Below are positions 11,850 to 24,077 of a DNA stretch of 64,000 nt, piece by piece. The DNA is from Halichoerus grypus. Taxonomy: Eukaryota > Chordata > Mammalia > Carnivora > Phocidae. The stretch is from the NCBI RefSeq assembly GCF_964656455.1, contig NC_135721.1, positions 52,211,530 through 52,275,529 on the forward strand, read 5' to 3'. Every line of letters starts with the position of its first letter. Within the stretch, counting starts at the first letter, position 1. The translations under genes and the position numbers were made by a program. Below the pieces are notes generated by a model. That model was not told where the DNA came from. It searched no databases and saw nothing but the letters and a program-made list of their open reading frames with translations.

Positions 11850-12480
11850 TGTAATGAAATGAAGCAAATGGTCATTGCATGCTGACTATGCAACAACACC
11901 TTTGCATACATTATTACATTTAATATTTTCAATAACCCTAAGAAGTAGCGTGGCAGATTGATTTTTCAGCTCCAATTCTTCATTGTTCCCTGGATCCATC
12001 CTCTCACATGAGACATGCACAAGGGGATTATTTCCCTGTACTTTTGGTTTGTACTTCCTTGACTTTTGGCTTGGCCATATGACTTACTTTGGCCCATGGA
12101 AAGATAGTAGATGTCATGCAAACAAGGTTTTGAAACGTGCTTGTATTGTTTCAGAGAGTATGGTTGGCTATGCTCCCTGGCACTTTTGTCTTCACATTGA
12201 GAAGAATTTCTCCCAGGGCAGTGCTGCCTCTTCCACCTGGAGCTCAGAGCAAGACCCGTGGAACAGACTGTAGAGCCAGCTGGATTCAGAACTCGAGGCA
12301 GAGCTGTTCAGCCAAGCCTAGCCTAGGTCAGCCAGTTCCCAGCTAGCCGACCATAGATGGGTGAAAGTAAATGCTTATTATTGTATGCTGCTGAGATTCT
12401 GCGGTTGTTTGTCATTGTTGAGTAATACAGTAGGCATTATTAGCTTCATTTCCCGCACTGAAGCCCAGAGCAGTTTTTAA
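11850..12480 (-). repeat. MIR SINE split by an LTR-like insertion
   Basis: Reversed MIR sequence at about 11,860-11,950 (ending CAATAACCCTAAGAAGTAG) resumes at about 12,432 (AGTAGGCATTATTAG and on to CTGAAGCCCAGAGCAG). The sequence between is an old LTR-like element. Confidence 0.55.
11950..12431 (+). mobile_element. Ancient LTR-like element inside a MIR
   Basis: The element begins near CAGCTCCAATTCTTC, carries the CATATGACTTACTTTGGCCC type block, and ends with GCTGAGATTCTGCGGTTGTT and GAGTAATAC. AGTAG occurs at both joins with the MIR and could be a 5-bp target-site duplication. The family name is uncertain. Confidence 0.5.
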
Positions 12481-13307
12481 ATCAAGCTAGACTTAATACC
12501 ACACCCCACACTGTCTGCTACACGGGTACTACAGGGGATGGGCTAAGGTGGTGTGACCAAGCTCCTACTCTGCCTTGGTGGGCATGGGGTGGGGAGCTGG
12601 AGGAGAGCATTTTCTAGGGATCTAAGTGGGAAGGCTCCTCTCTGTATTGCTTCCCTAGGAAGTTCTCAGAGATTGCTGAGCATTTTTATCTTGGGGTGTG
12701 TGTGATTTGGCAGAGGCGGGGGGTTGCTGCTGTACTGAGTCTCATTGTTTCCTGAGGAATTTCCACCGAAGTGATGAACAGCTGAAGAGAGGGCCTGTCT
12801 ACAGAGCTCAAGCATGAAAGACAGCATTGTTGATTTGACTGCCTTGTGCAGTTAACTAAAAGACTCAGAAGACCCCGGGAGGGCGTTGGTCTCCTAAAGA
12901 ATAACTCTGTGTGTGTGTTTGGGACTTTATACCCTATAGAGCTCTAACATTTGATACTCTACGCAATGAGAATAAACAGAGGAGTTGGCATTCATCTAAG
13001 ACTTGGCTTTTGATATTTATACAGATTAAAGCTCTCTTTTCTATATCCCATACTTGTTCTCTCAATGAATGATGTTATGTGACTAAATGTGTGAGAGAAA
13101 TCTCTTTACCTGGCTCTGAATGAGTCCCTTTACCTCATGAAGGCTCAGTTTCCACCTGGGCAGCATGAAGCTTGCCCTAACGACCTAACACCGTGAAGGG
13201 CAAATGAGAGCCTAGATGAAGAAACACAACCTTCATCAAATTGCCTGTAGATGAGCAAATCTGTATATTTCTGGATTAAATATTATTAATGGGTATCAAG
13301 AACCCAG
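12481..13307. other. Intergenic, nothing recognised
   Basis: No supported gene or confident repeat. Confidence 0.4.
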
Positions 13308-13322
13308 AAGGATGAATTTTTA

Positions 13323-13514
13323 TTTTATTTATTATTATTTTTTAAAGATTTTATTTATTTATTTGAGAGAGAGAGCATGAGGGGGGGCAGGGTCAGAGGG
13401 AGAAGCAGACTCCCTGCTGAACAGGGAGTCCGATGTGGGACTTGATCCTGGGACTCCAGGATCATGACCTGAGCTGAAGGTAGTCGCTTAACCAACTTAA
13501 CCACCCAGGTGCCC
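13323..13514 (-). mobile_element. Carnivore tRNA-derived SINE
   Basis: Minus orientation: the tail reads AAAGATTTTATTTATTTATT on the plus strand and the tRNA-like head is at the right end. A perfect 15-bp target-site duplication AAGGATGAATTTTTA flanks it at 13,308-13,322 and 13,515-13,529. Confidence 0.95.
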
Positions 13515-13529
13515 AAGGATGAATTTTTA

Positions 13530-14119
13530 ATTGTCTCATTTTTGCACTAAAAAATAATTTTTAAAAATGTATGTGGGGCTTGCCTCTGTCATTATCTGGC
13601 TACAGTCTGGTCTGTTCAGGTGAATGCTCATATGGTCACTGTCCACTGAAGCCAGTTAAGATCTGCAGAGAGATGTCAGCAACTCCAACGATCGTCCCTC
13701 CCATCTCTCAGCTACAGAGTCACCATAGCCTGGTCATAGGTGTTCGTCCCATTGGCCACTTGCCAGATCCTCAAAGCCCCTTGACAAGGCCTTGGTGGGA
13801 TCTGACATTGGCTCAGCTTCCTCTTCAGCTCCGGTCCAAGGGGGCATTTAAAGCCTATATATTTGTTTCTCTCTCTTTCATATTCCCTTTGAACTGGACA
13901 AATAATCCAAAAAAATAGAGTTTGAGAGGTAGAGGAGTTGCTTCCGTATCTCCTTTATCTATTTCTATGGACCTTCAGAAAACCAATCAATCTCCTCCAG
14001 AATACTGGGGTCCTTGGAAGGGATTAGGAACCCAGACACCCTCAGTCCAACCATAACATTGAGCATCCCCTCAAGCAAATGATAACATTTGCATTAGGGG
14101 ATTTGATACTTGGATGTAT
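13530..14119. other. Intergenic, nothing recognised
   Basis: A 115-codon open frame (13,571-13,918) starts like a signal peptide by chance but matches nothing I know and has no gene context. Confidence 0.4.
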
Positions 14120-14191
14120 CTTAACTATGACATTAATCTGGGAAATGCTAGCAGGAACCCAATGAAGACTCTCCATCCCAAGTCCTCCTCC
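14120..14191 (-). repeat. Unnamed dispersed repeat, copy B
   Basis: This is the inverted partner of 1,589-1,660, about 90% identical over 72 bp. It probably belongs to an old, unnamed interspersed family. Confidence 0.6.
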
Positions 14192-14693
14192 AATCACAAG
14201 TGTTTGTTTTAGCAGTAGAGAAGACGGAAGGATGTTCTTACCTATATTGTGGTAAAGGATCAGACTGGGGTAAGTACCAACCAGCTCATGATTCAAGCAA
14301 AGAAAGGAAAGCATTGCCTGAACAATACATTTATGGGAAATAGAGCAATTATGCAGATCCAGGAGGCTGGAAGTAAAAGTGGAATGAGGAGCATTTAGAT
14401 ATAGTCAAATCTCTAACATACAAGTGATTCAGGAATGGGTCCATGCCAGCCTGAGAGCAGCTGACTGCCACCACAAACCCAGTTTCCATTTTGCTCAGAT
14501 GGCTTGCAAGACATTTCAACAGCAGAGTTGTAATGAGAACTTCCTTTCTAGGCAGGGAAGGGGCCAGTGCTCAAAATAACTTCAGTACCACCACCAAAGC
14601 CTGTAAAGAAAACATTTGACAAAGCGTGCACATTCCCAGAACCGAGGCTGCCTCTGGCTAGATCTCTAACCCAATGCAAAAACTGCCATGTTC

Positions 14694-14776
14694 TGGGGCA
14701 CCTGGGTGGCTCAGTCAGTTAAGCGTCAGACTCTTGATTTTGGCTCAGGTCATGATCTCAGGCTCATGAGGTCATA
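14694..14776 (+). mobile_element. Carnivore SINE, head fragment only
   Basis: The tRNA-like head (GGCACCTGGGTGGCTCAGTC) and about 80 bp are present. The sequence then departs from the SINE with no tail, so the copy is 3'-truncated or rearranged. Confidence 0.8.
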
Positions 14777-14885
14777 TTCAGAATGGTGGAGAATGGAGTG
14801 GAGAGCAGATGCTCTAGGGCAAAGCCTGGCTCTGCGAGCTATTTCAGGGTTTTCAAGAGTAAAAGGCATACGGAGTGTAATGGGC

Positions 14886-15429
14886 TGTCACATTCATGCC
14901 AACCAAGAATGATAAGAAGACAGGTATGTCAATTGCATCAATGATCCCCTAACTAGAGAATTCTGTTAATTAGAAGACCCAGGTAACTTCAGGCGTAAAA
15001 CATAAAAAGAAAATCTTGTGCCCACTTGAGACATCCCAACCCTGTTGAGGGGCTTCCTCTTTCCTACTCACAGGTAACACATCAAGAAAGTAAAAAAAAA
15101 AAAAATTGTAGGGAATTTTGTCAAAATTAATTTTGGGGGGCTCCTACTAAAGTCGTGTGGAGGGATGCTCTGCTAGCTTTGTTCAGTTGTGCTTACAGCA
15201 CATGCCATGAAGCCTTTTCTTATGGGATTGTTTATGGTTTCCTGAGTCTGGATACTTACTTGTTTTAAACGTAAAGGTATTTACTTTTTAACTACTTAGT
15301 TGGCACCACAACTTTCAGGAATGCATGTCAATTGAAGGAAGACAGTATTTTCTTAGTTTAGAACTCTATCAAGAATTGTTTGCCACTTGAGAACAATCAT
15401 GTCACCAATGCTCATATTATTCACACTAC
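14886..15429. other. Intergenic, nothing recognised
   Basis: Nothing beyond a short A run at about 15,091 was recognised. Confidence 0.35.
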
Positions 15430-16270
15430 TTGTTGCAGATACTTACGTGAGTCTGCATTTCATGGTGATTCTATGTCCAGATACAAACCCCTAAATATTA
15501 AAGTTTTTCATATTCTTTTTTTGTGTATTTGATCTGTCAAAAACTCATGAGTGTGATAAGGTCTTCCCTCTTGTAATTTTGCTAGTCTCTTGTAGCATTT
15601 CCAACAGGTTTTTTTGCTTGTTTGCCTAATTCTACATAATTTGGTCTATAACAAATGATTATGATTGTTAGGGCTTCAATGGGAATTGCATATTTTATCA
15701 TTGTAAATGATTTCCTATTATTTTATTTACTGATTTTGCCCTAAATTGTACTCTTTTGACAACCATATTAAGGCCCCTAATTTTATTATTTACTTAAAAT
15801 GTACTTTTATATGGTTGCCATTTTTTTTCACATATCAGTGTTTCTTTTAGTTTTATTTTGTCTAATACCTGGATTTTAAAACAAACTCTGAGTCTTTATC
15901 TTTTAATAAAACAGTCTAATTTGGTTACTTAAAAAATGTTTCATTCCAAATAATTTTAGATTTATAGAGAAGTGTGAAGATAGTACAGAGAGTTCCTATG
16001 TACCCTTCCCCTAGCTTCTTCTGATACAAACGAACATCTTACATAGCCATGACATAATGATCAAAACTGAAATTATGTTTAGACAATATTAAGAAGATGA
16101 TGTTAAACAATTTAAGAAACTAACATTGCTACAATATTATTAATTAACCCACAGAATTTATTTGGATTTTTACCAGTTTTTCCATTAATGTTTCCTTTCT
16201 GTCCCAGGATCCTATGCAGGATCCCACATTGCATTGAGCCATCATATCTCCTTAGTCTCCTGCAACTGTG
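15430..16270 (-). mobile_element. Old antisense L1 fragments
   Basis: 15,430-15,950 reads like decayed antisense L1 ORF2. 15,950-16,270 reads like the antisense 3' end of an old L1: GATTTATAGAGAAGTGTGAA, then a block on serial CATATCTCCTTAGTCTCCTG. Many lesions; boundaries are approximate. Confidence 0.55.
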
Positions 16271-16289
16271 AAGTTTCTCGATCTCCTTG

Positions 16290-16755
16290 GAGTAGAGTGA
16301 ATTGGGTCTTCCAGAAAGATATGTCCAAGCCCTAACCCCTGGTGCCTGTGAATGTGATCTTTATTTGGAAATAGAGTCTTTACAGATGTAATTAAGTTAA
16401 GGATCTCAGGATAAGATTATTTTGGATTGAGGGTGGACCCTAAATCCAATGACTGCCGTCCTGATAGGAGAAAGGAGAGGAAGATTTGAGACACAGAAAT
16501 ATAAGAAAGAAGGCCACGTGAAGACAGAGGCTGGGATTGGAGAGATGCTGCCCCAAGCCAAGCGACACCAGGAGCCACCAGATGCCAGAAGAAGCGAGGA
16601 AGGATTCTTCCTACAGCCTTTGGAAGGAGGAGACCCTGTTGACACTTGAATTTCAGACTTCTAGCCTCCTGAATTATGAAAGAATGAATATGTGCTATTT
16701 TAAGCCACCAAGATTGTGGTAATTTGTTGTGGCGGCCTGGAAAAATGAATACAAA
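16290..16755 (+). mobile_element. MaLR (MLT1-like) solitary LTR
   Basis: A nearly complete old LTR: GATATGTCCAAGCCCTAACC near the 5' end, TTTATTTGGAAATAGAGTCT, then CACTTGAATTTCAGACTTCT and a terminal TTTTAAGCCACCAAGATTGT with TGGTAATTTGTTG. This matches the usual MLT1-type layout. No internal retroviral genes are attached. Confidence 0.7.
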
Positions 16756-17455
16756 AACCTTGACAACTTTGAAGAGTGTTGCTAGGTATTTTGTAAAATG
16801 TCCACTGGTTTGGGTTTGTCTGATGTTTTCTCATGATTATACTGTGGTTATGGATTTTGGGAAAGAATACCAGACTGGTGAAGGGTGTATCATATCAGAG
16901 GGTATGTGATATCAACATGAATGGTGATGTTGACCATGGTCACTTAGTTAAGGTAGTGTTTGTCAAGTTCCTCTACTGTAAAGTGACTATTTTTCTTTTT
17001 TTCATGCTCTACTTATTAGAGGCAAGTCACCGAGTCCACCCAGACTCAAGGGGTCCACCTTCTATAACTTTGCATTCTACTTTGAATCCTGGAGCTGACA
17101 CACATTCATTTTAAATATTCCTGGAATGTTTTCAAAAATTGTTCATAGCTTAGGCTTTTAAAAAAAACTATTAATTCCAGTTAATAGAAGTTTCACAGGC
17201 CACATTCACTTACCACAATGAAATAAAACTATAAATCAATAATAAAAGAACAAATAACATATAAAAAACTGAGCATTCAAGATACTGTCCTACAATACTT
17301 TTTGTCAATGAAGAAATGAAAAGTTTAATTATTGGCTATTTAAATAAATAACTATAATGTCAAGACCATATGTCCAAAATTAAGGAATGAAGTCAAGTTA
17401 CACACAGGAAGAAATTAATGATGGTAAATATTTGTATTATTAAGCAAAGAAAAGA
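16756..17455. other. AT-rich intergenic, possible L1 remnant
   Basis: No gene. From about 17,160 the AT-rich text (AAACTATAAATCAATAATAA) resembles sense L1 debris and seems to continue beyond the SINE at 17,456 to about 17,820. Weak call. Confidence 0.35.
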
Positions 17456-17648
17456 GGGGTGCCTGGGTGGCTCAGTTGGTTAGGCGGCTGCCTTTGGCTC
17501 AGGTCATGATCCCAGGGTCCTGGGATCGAATTCCGCATACAGCTCCCTGCTCGTTGGGAAGCCTGCTTCTCCCTCTCCCTCTGCCTACCACTTCCCCTGC
17601 TTGTGCTCTCTCTGTCTCTCAAATAAATAAATAAAGTCTTAAAAAAAA
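17456..17648 (+). mobile_element. Carnivore tRNA-derived SINE
   Basis: Full-length plus-orientation copy with tRNA-like head, CT-rich middle and AAATAAATAAATAAAGTCTT tail. Confidence 0.93.
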
Positions 17649-17819
17649 TGAAAAGAATAGCAAAAATGAATTCACTAGCCAACTCAATGAATTAGAAAAA
17701 GAATAACAAAATAAGCTTAAGGAGAGTAAGAATTCACAAATAATATTTTAAAAAGCCCGATTTGATATTTTATAAAATAGAAAAGAAGGAGAACTAATAA
17801 GGAAACCCTCGAGCTAATT

Positions 17820-18800
17820 CTCTGGCTTGGAGCGGAGCCCAATGTTTAGACAACACATACTTGGTTGTAAAAGTCATCTGGATGAACTATAATGCAGCTT
17901 CAGCAGGAATCTGCACCAGGAGCCAAACCTTGGCAAAGCTGGAGGTTCAGTCTTAGCCTCACGTCTGACAATTACAAGTTTCAGAAGGATCAGCTTTGAG
18001 CACCGACTCCATTGTGGGCGGCGGGTGAGAGCATCAAAGACACCTCTTTTAAATATCCAGCTTTTAACATCAGAACAAGACCTCCCATTTGGGCACAGTG
18101 GTAGCTGTAATTCAGCAAGTTCTAGTGGCCACTGAGGAGTCTCCTAGGCTCAGTGAGACACGTCTGGGCTCTGGTACCATGCAGAAGTAAGAGTAACCAG
18201 GAAGGCTCTTTAAACGTGAGTATACTCCTAGGATAGTTGAGACACAGCAGGGCAAAAAGCCTATGGCGATAAAAAGATTGGAATTTTGTTAATCTTGGAA
18301 GATGGGTTTGAGTATGGTACTTGGAGATATGACCAGGGAGCCATTCTTTGCACCTTAACTACAAAGCAGGACAGTCTAATTATGTAAGACCAATTCATTA
18401 GAAGCTGCAACCCATTGCTGATTAAGTTGAATGTTTCATCTTGTATTGTGAAACAGACCTTTTAATGATGCTGAAATCATAGAAACATGTTTTTATTTGA
18501 CCAAGGTTTTATTCTCCTACATCACTCAAGAGAGTTCATTCCAGATATAAATTTTTAGGGCTTATCTTATGAATTTCTTTCTTTTTCTAAGTTAAGGCAA
18601 TCTAATAAATATTCCATAAATGAGACAAAATAAATCTTCCAGTGTATCTTTGACAAACTGATTGCTAGCATGCTGTTTAATGGTGAAAAAAATGGAGCTA
18701 TAAGTTGAGTGTATCTGCTATCCCCTTTGTATTTTACATTGCTCTTACTGTTCTAGCCAATAAAATTGGGGGGGGCGGAAGAAAAACAGAATATAGATAA
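17820..18800. other. Intergenic, nothing recognised
   Basis: No supported gene or confident repeat. A G run at 18,769-18,775 is the only simple repeat. Confidence 0.4.
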
Positions 18801-19500
18801 TGTAATAAAGAAAGCAAATTGACCAAATTTGTACTTATCATTTCCACAAGACTGGCTTCACTTCAGATATGAGCTGAGTTCCAGAGTCTCCAGGTCATTC
18901 TCACTTCTGACCAGCTGGCCACAAATTCAGCAGTTCCACCTACAGATTCAACAATTCACTAGAACAACTCAGAACTCAGCAAAGCATTATTACTGTTACA
19001 GTTTTATTATAGCAATGGGATACAAATTAGAACCAGCCAAAAGGAGATGCATAGGGCAAGGTCTGGGAGGGTCTCAAACATGAAGCTTTTTTTGTCATTT
19101 CCCCATGGAGTAAAGATTGTCACCCTGCTGACACTGATGTGGAGTATTGCCAACCAGAGGAGCTCACCTGAGCTTTGGGGTCCATGGTTTTTATTGGGGA
19201 TTCATTATGTAGGCATGATTAATTAAATTGGTCATTTGACTCAATCTCCAGCCTCCTCCCCTCCTCTGAGGTCAGGCTATTATCATGTTACTCACAGGTC
19301 CAACCCTCCAATCACACAGTTGGTCTTTCTGGCATAACCAACTCCTATCTTGTCATCTCATTAACATAAATTATCAGGTGTGGCCCAAGAGGACCACTGT
19401 GAATAACAAAGATGCTCCAATCACTTAGAAACCACCTTCCAGGAACCTGGGACAGAGACCAGCCAAATTCTTTATTATACACCTGTCTGTCTAATATAAA
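18801..19500 (+). repeat. Ancient LTR-class repeat body
   Basis: The order of blocks is that of a common old mammalian LTR-class repeat: TTCACTAGAACAACTCAGAA, AGGAGATGCATAGGGCAAGG, TATGTAGGCATGATTAATTA, CATCTCATTAACATAAATTA. I cannot assign the subfamily. Confidence 0.5.
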
Positions 19501-19639
19501 ACACAACCCCTCCCCCATCTTAACTTTCTATTGATGGTTCTTCTTCCTCCATGTTATTCTCTTCCCTCAACAGTTTTTCATCTTTATTCATGTTGTGTAT
19601 TTATTTATTTACTGTTTTTCTCCACCACTGGAACATAAA

Positions 19640-19743
19640 CTTCATAAAGATAGGCACTTTAATTGCTTTTTCCCTAGGGCCTACTTTATCTCTAGTGCCT
19701 AGAAAAGTCCATCATATAGGAGGTGCTTAGACAGATAGATAGG

Positions 19744-19791
<48 letters not shown>

Positions 19792-19797
19792 CAGATA
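19640..19797 (+). repeat. L2-like fragment and (GATA)n microsatellite
   Basis: An L2-like 3' end (AAACTTCATAAAGATAGGCA and GGAGGTGCTTA) leads straight into an array of GATA units at about 19,733-19,797 with only a few interruptions. Confidence 0.8.
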
Positions 19798-19799
19798 AA

Positions 19800-21060
19800 T
19801 GGCATAGAGTTGAAATGGGATGTGCTATTAATAATGCTCTTAGTTAAGGGAGCTGGACTGTGATTTTTATTGTCTGATTTGAATCTTGTGGATCAAAGCA
19901 ATGTCGGGAAAGAGGATGGTTAAAGCCTAATTTGAACATCTGGGTAGGAGTGATTTAAATGTAAGTTTGGCATACTTTCACTTTAATTTGGTTGTACTTC
20001 CTGGTATTCTTGATTGGTTATTTTGGATATTGGGGAAGTGCAAAAAGCAGCTAATAGATAAATGTGTCTATTGATATGAAAGTTCCTTGGAAAATTTGAC
20101 TTTAGGTGAAAATTTATTTTTTAATGTTCTGGAAGGATCCATTGCAGGAGGTTTGGGTTAAACTATTTAGTTTTGTCAGAAGTGCAATTGGGAGGAGGAC
20201 CAGAAAGATATTCAAATAATGGGCAAGGGCTTGGAACAGGAAATTATCTGCTCCTCTCTGGTGCCTCTTGGGGTTATGAAGTCACTAAAACTTCTGATGC
20301 CCCTGCAAGGCAGCTCTGCATGCTCCCTGCATCTCTTCCTGACCCCTATGGGCTGAGGCACATAGGGCAAGGCACTGGTTTCGTATGAGTTACTCAGGTT
20401 ATCTATGAGGCCGAACCAAACTGCACATGGGAAACTGCACAGCAGGCTTCCAAGCAGTGATTTAGAGCCTTGCAGGGAAGAGGCTTGGCACCAGCACAGC
20501 TCAGGATCAGCGGCTTCTCTCTGCAGACCTCCCGGCATCCTGGTGCCGAATGAGCTCATTTTCACTTACTCTTCTGGGGACACAGGTCAAAGGCTGCGTG
20601 TTTGGACGCACAAGGCTCAGAGCTGAGCAAGAGATGAGAGGCCCCTGCTTTAGGTTGGAATGAAAGGGCAGTGTCTTTCCATCCACACAGGTCTATCCTC
20701 TTATTGTCTTCATAACATTATCTTACTTCTCATGCTTTTAACTTAAAAATTGTAATTAAGTCTTGAGTTAGTGCATAAGACTATTTAAAAATGTATGCAG
20801 AGTATGAAGAATAATGACACCGCACATACTCATGAACACCCCTCCCCTCAATCTAGTTTGAGAGAGAGGGACGGCCTTGCCGCTAGCTTGGAAGACTTCC
20901 ATCCGCCCCTCCATGAGCCCTTCTCTCCTTCTCGGGGGTGCACAATTATACTGAACTTTGTGTTATCATTCCCTTGCTTTTAGTCATAGTTTTACCACAT
21001 AAGAAGGTGTTTCTAAAATAAAATGTGTGTGGTGTTTAGTTTTGTATGTTTTTGAACTTT
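19800..21060. other. Intergenic, nothing recognised
   Basis: A GC-richer patch at 20,170-20,630 has open frames on both strands (71, 117 and 73 codons) but no domain or splice logic. I see no gene. Confidence 0.4.
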
Positions 21061-22310
21061 ATGTAAATACGTTTTCTTCTGCAATTCGCTTTGTTGACCC
21101 AACGTTGTTTTCCAGAGAGTCCTCCATGTTGTTGTGCATGGCTGTGATTAATTTGGTTTTCTCTTTGTGATGTTTAGTATTCTATCAAGTAAACATATCA
21201 CAATTTATTTATCTGTTCTTCTGTTGGCAAACATTCGGATTGTTTCTAGTTTTTTGCTGTTCCAAACTCTGTGGCTGTGAACATTCTTGTGACATGTTTC
21301 TGGATGACAATAAGCAAGAATTTCTCTAGGATATATACCTAAGAGTGGTAGTGTTGTGTCATAGGAAATTCACGTCTGCAGGTTATTAGACAATGCTGAA
21401 TTGTTTTCCAAAACAGTTGTACCAATTCATGCTTGCTCTGGCCATGTTGCTACTCCACATCCTCTCCAGCACCCAATATTAGACTTCTTCAATTGCCAAA
21501 AGGTTGGGTGTAAAATGATTTATCACTATGGTTTTAATATGTATTTTCCTTATTATGAATGAAGTTAATATCTCTTCATATCTAGATTCACCATTCTGGG
21601 TTCCTCTTCTTCTAGGAACATATTTGTGTCTATTTTTCTATTACTTACTCATCTTTTTCTTGTTGGCATGTAGGAGTTCTTTATATAATTTGTGTACTAC
21701 TCTTTTATCCAGTTAATGTGTTGCAAATATCTCTACTAGTTTGCGGCTCACCTTTTTGCTCTATTTTTGTTGTCTGTGGATAAGAAGACATTCTTATTTT
21801 TAATGCAGAGAAATTTATCAATATTTTATTTTATGGCTAGAGCTTTTTCTGCAAAGTTTAGCAAATCCTTCCCTCCATCCATAGTCCTGAAATTATTGTT
21901 CTAAATTATCTTCTAAGGCTTTTTATTTTACCTTTCATATTTAGGCTTTTAACATACATGAAATTGATTTCTAAATATGTGGTGTAAGGTAGGGGGTCTG
22001 GTGTTATTTTCCCATTTCTTTGTATTCCATATGGCTACCTAATTATTTTAACATCACTATGGAAGAAGGCTATCCTTTCCCCACAGGCCTGGAATGCAGT
22101 CTACATCTTGTTTCAGCCACCTATATATGTGTGGATCTATCTGTGGGCTTTCTATTTTGTTCCACTGATATATTGTACATCCCAGTACTCACGTCTCATT
22201 GTCTTCATTACCATGTCTTTATGATAATTATGACAGGTCAAGTTCACCCATTTTGTTGTTCTGCAGTAGTAACTTGGCTAGGCTCGGCCCTTCCAAAGAG
22301 GGTCTGAGAT
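21061..22310 (-). mobile_element. Old antisense L1 (ORF2 3' part)
   Basis: The plus strand reads as reversed L1: CTCTGTGGCTGTGAACATTC, GGATATATACCTAAGAGTGG, CTCCACATCCTCTCCAGCAC, then GTATTCCATATGGCTACC. It is heavily mutated and older than the carnivore-specific L1 copies. Confidence 0.75.
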
Positions 22311-22631
22311 TTTACCCTACTTGAAAGCTGAAAAGTTAACCTGCCATAGTTTCATGAATGATAACAGGAGACATGAGCCTCCTAGGTAAGACACAAAGGA
22401 CTTTATTAGTCACAGCACAGCAAATAGTATGAGCAGGAACATGTTTGTGTCAGTGTCCCTTGTCTACGAGCTTCACAGGGCAATGCATGTGGACCCAGAG
22501 GGAAGCTTGCACACACAGTGGGGTGTATTATATAGTGGGATGTAAGCTTAAGGAACTCAAATCTTTTATAATAGTGAACATGCCTACTTTTGCTCTAAAA
22601 AGAGACACTATCTCTATCTTCCAAGGTTGTT

Positions 22632-22792
22632 CTTTTTTAATTTAAATTCAATTCGCCGACATATAGTACATTAGTTTTGGACATAGAGTTCAATAGTTCA
22701 TCAGTTGGATATAATACCCAAGGCTCATCACATCATGTGCCCTCCGTAATGCCCACCCCCCAATTATACCATCCTGCCACCCACCTCCCCTC
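22632..22792 (-). mobile_element. Short 5'-truncated carnivore L1 insertion
   Basis: About 160 bp of L1 3' UTR in reverse (starting TTTAATTTAAATTCAATTCG) is flanked by CCAAGG[T/C]TGTT at 22,621-22,631 and 22,793-22,803. This is a typical truncated L1 with its target-site duplication. The host sequence (22,320-22,920) is not recognised. Confidence 0.8.
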
Positions 22793-23602
22793 CAAGGCTG
22801 TTTGTTATACAAACATCCTTGCAAAAATAGTTGAGAACAAAGAGCAGTCAGTGCCTCTACTTGAAAGATGTATAGAAACATCAAGGACCCTTGATCTTGG
22901 GTGCATATTCTAAATTTAGCCTGTCATGTACCACACATACGCATGCACACACTTGGCCTGCTGGGAATTTGTTTGGAATCACACTGAATCTATAGATTGA
23001 GGGAGAGCTGACCTTTTTATAATAACAAATCCTCTGATTCATGGCCATGGTTTCTCTGCACTTAGTTCACCTTAACGTCTCTCAATAAAGTTTCCAGAGA
23101 AGTCTAACCTATCTTTTGTTTAACATATTACTTGGTAAGATCATATCCTATCTTGGCTCAAATTCCTGCTGTGTCTCCCTATTTTACCCAGGATAATACC
23201 TTTACCCTGCTCTGCATTTTCCCCTTGGTATTTATCATTTTCTATCCTACTATATAATACTAGGTAATACTATCTTACCAAAATTTACATATTTGTTCAT
23301 TTGTGTGTTAATTATATTTATCATTTATATCTGCCTCCTTTAACTAAAATATTAGCTACATGAGGCAAAGATCTTTGCATTTGTATTTGCTGATGGATTT
23401 CAAGTGTGTGCAATAGTGCTATGCCTATAGAAGTTATTTGAGAAATGTTGTTAAATAAATTAAGTGATTTTTCCAAGTTATGTTGTATATTTTGCTGTTG
23501 TTATAAATGCTATTTCAAAATCAAGTTTCTATATATTTGCTGGTGATATATAGAAATGCAGCTTATATTTGATAGCCATTTTTTTGTATGCAGGAACTTT
23601 TC

Positions 23603-23709
23603 CTTTCTTTTTCTTTTTCTTTTTTTTTTTTTGAGAGAAAGAGAGTGAGCGAGTGAGTGAGTGAAATCAAGAGTTGGAAGCTTAACTGCCTGAGTCACCC
23701 AGGCGCCCC
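23603..23709 (-). mobile_element. Carnivore SINE, internally deleted
   Basis: T-rich tail and purine block followed directly by the reversed head (GAGTCACCCAGGCGCCCC). The middle is missing. AGGAAC flanks both sides. Confidence 0.8.
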
Positions 23710-23881
23710 AGTAGGAACCTTTCTAAATGTTCTGACTCCCATAAATTATCTATAGATTTTTTTTGTATTTTTATAGAAAACTATGTCATCTGGGCATAAT
23801 GATAGTTTTTTCTTCCTTCTTCCATTTCAAATCTTTGTATTTAATTTTTTTTTTTTACTTTACTTTCAATACAATGTTTCT

Positions 23882-24077
23882 TTTTTTTAAAAGATTTTAT
23901 TTATTTATTTGAGAGAGAGAGAATGAGAGAGAGAGAGCATGAGAGGGGAGAGGGTCAGAGGGAGAAGCAGACTCCCTGCTGAGCAGGGAGCCCGATGCGG
24001 AACTCGATCTCAGGACCCTGGGATCATGACCTGAGCCAAAGGCAGTTGCTTAACCAACTGAGCCACCCAGGCGTCCC
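23882..24077 (-). mobile_element. Carnivore tRNA-derived SINE
   Basis: Full-length antisense copy. A perfect 16-bp duplication TCAATACAATGTTTCT lies at 23,866-23,881 and 24,078-24,093. Confidence 0.95.

Noticed and set aside
19733..19797. Regular short repeats as a possible CRISPR-like array
   Set aside because: Pure GATA microsatellite with no spacers in a mammalian genome.
20212..20565. 117-codon minus-strand frame
   Set aside because: Open frames on both strands in a GC-richer patch, no domain, no neighbouring exon.
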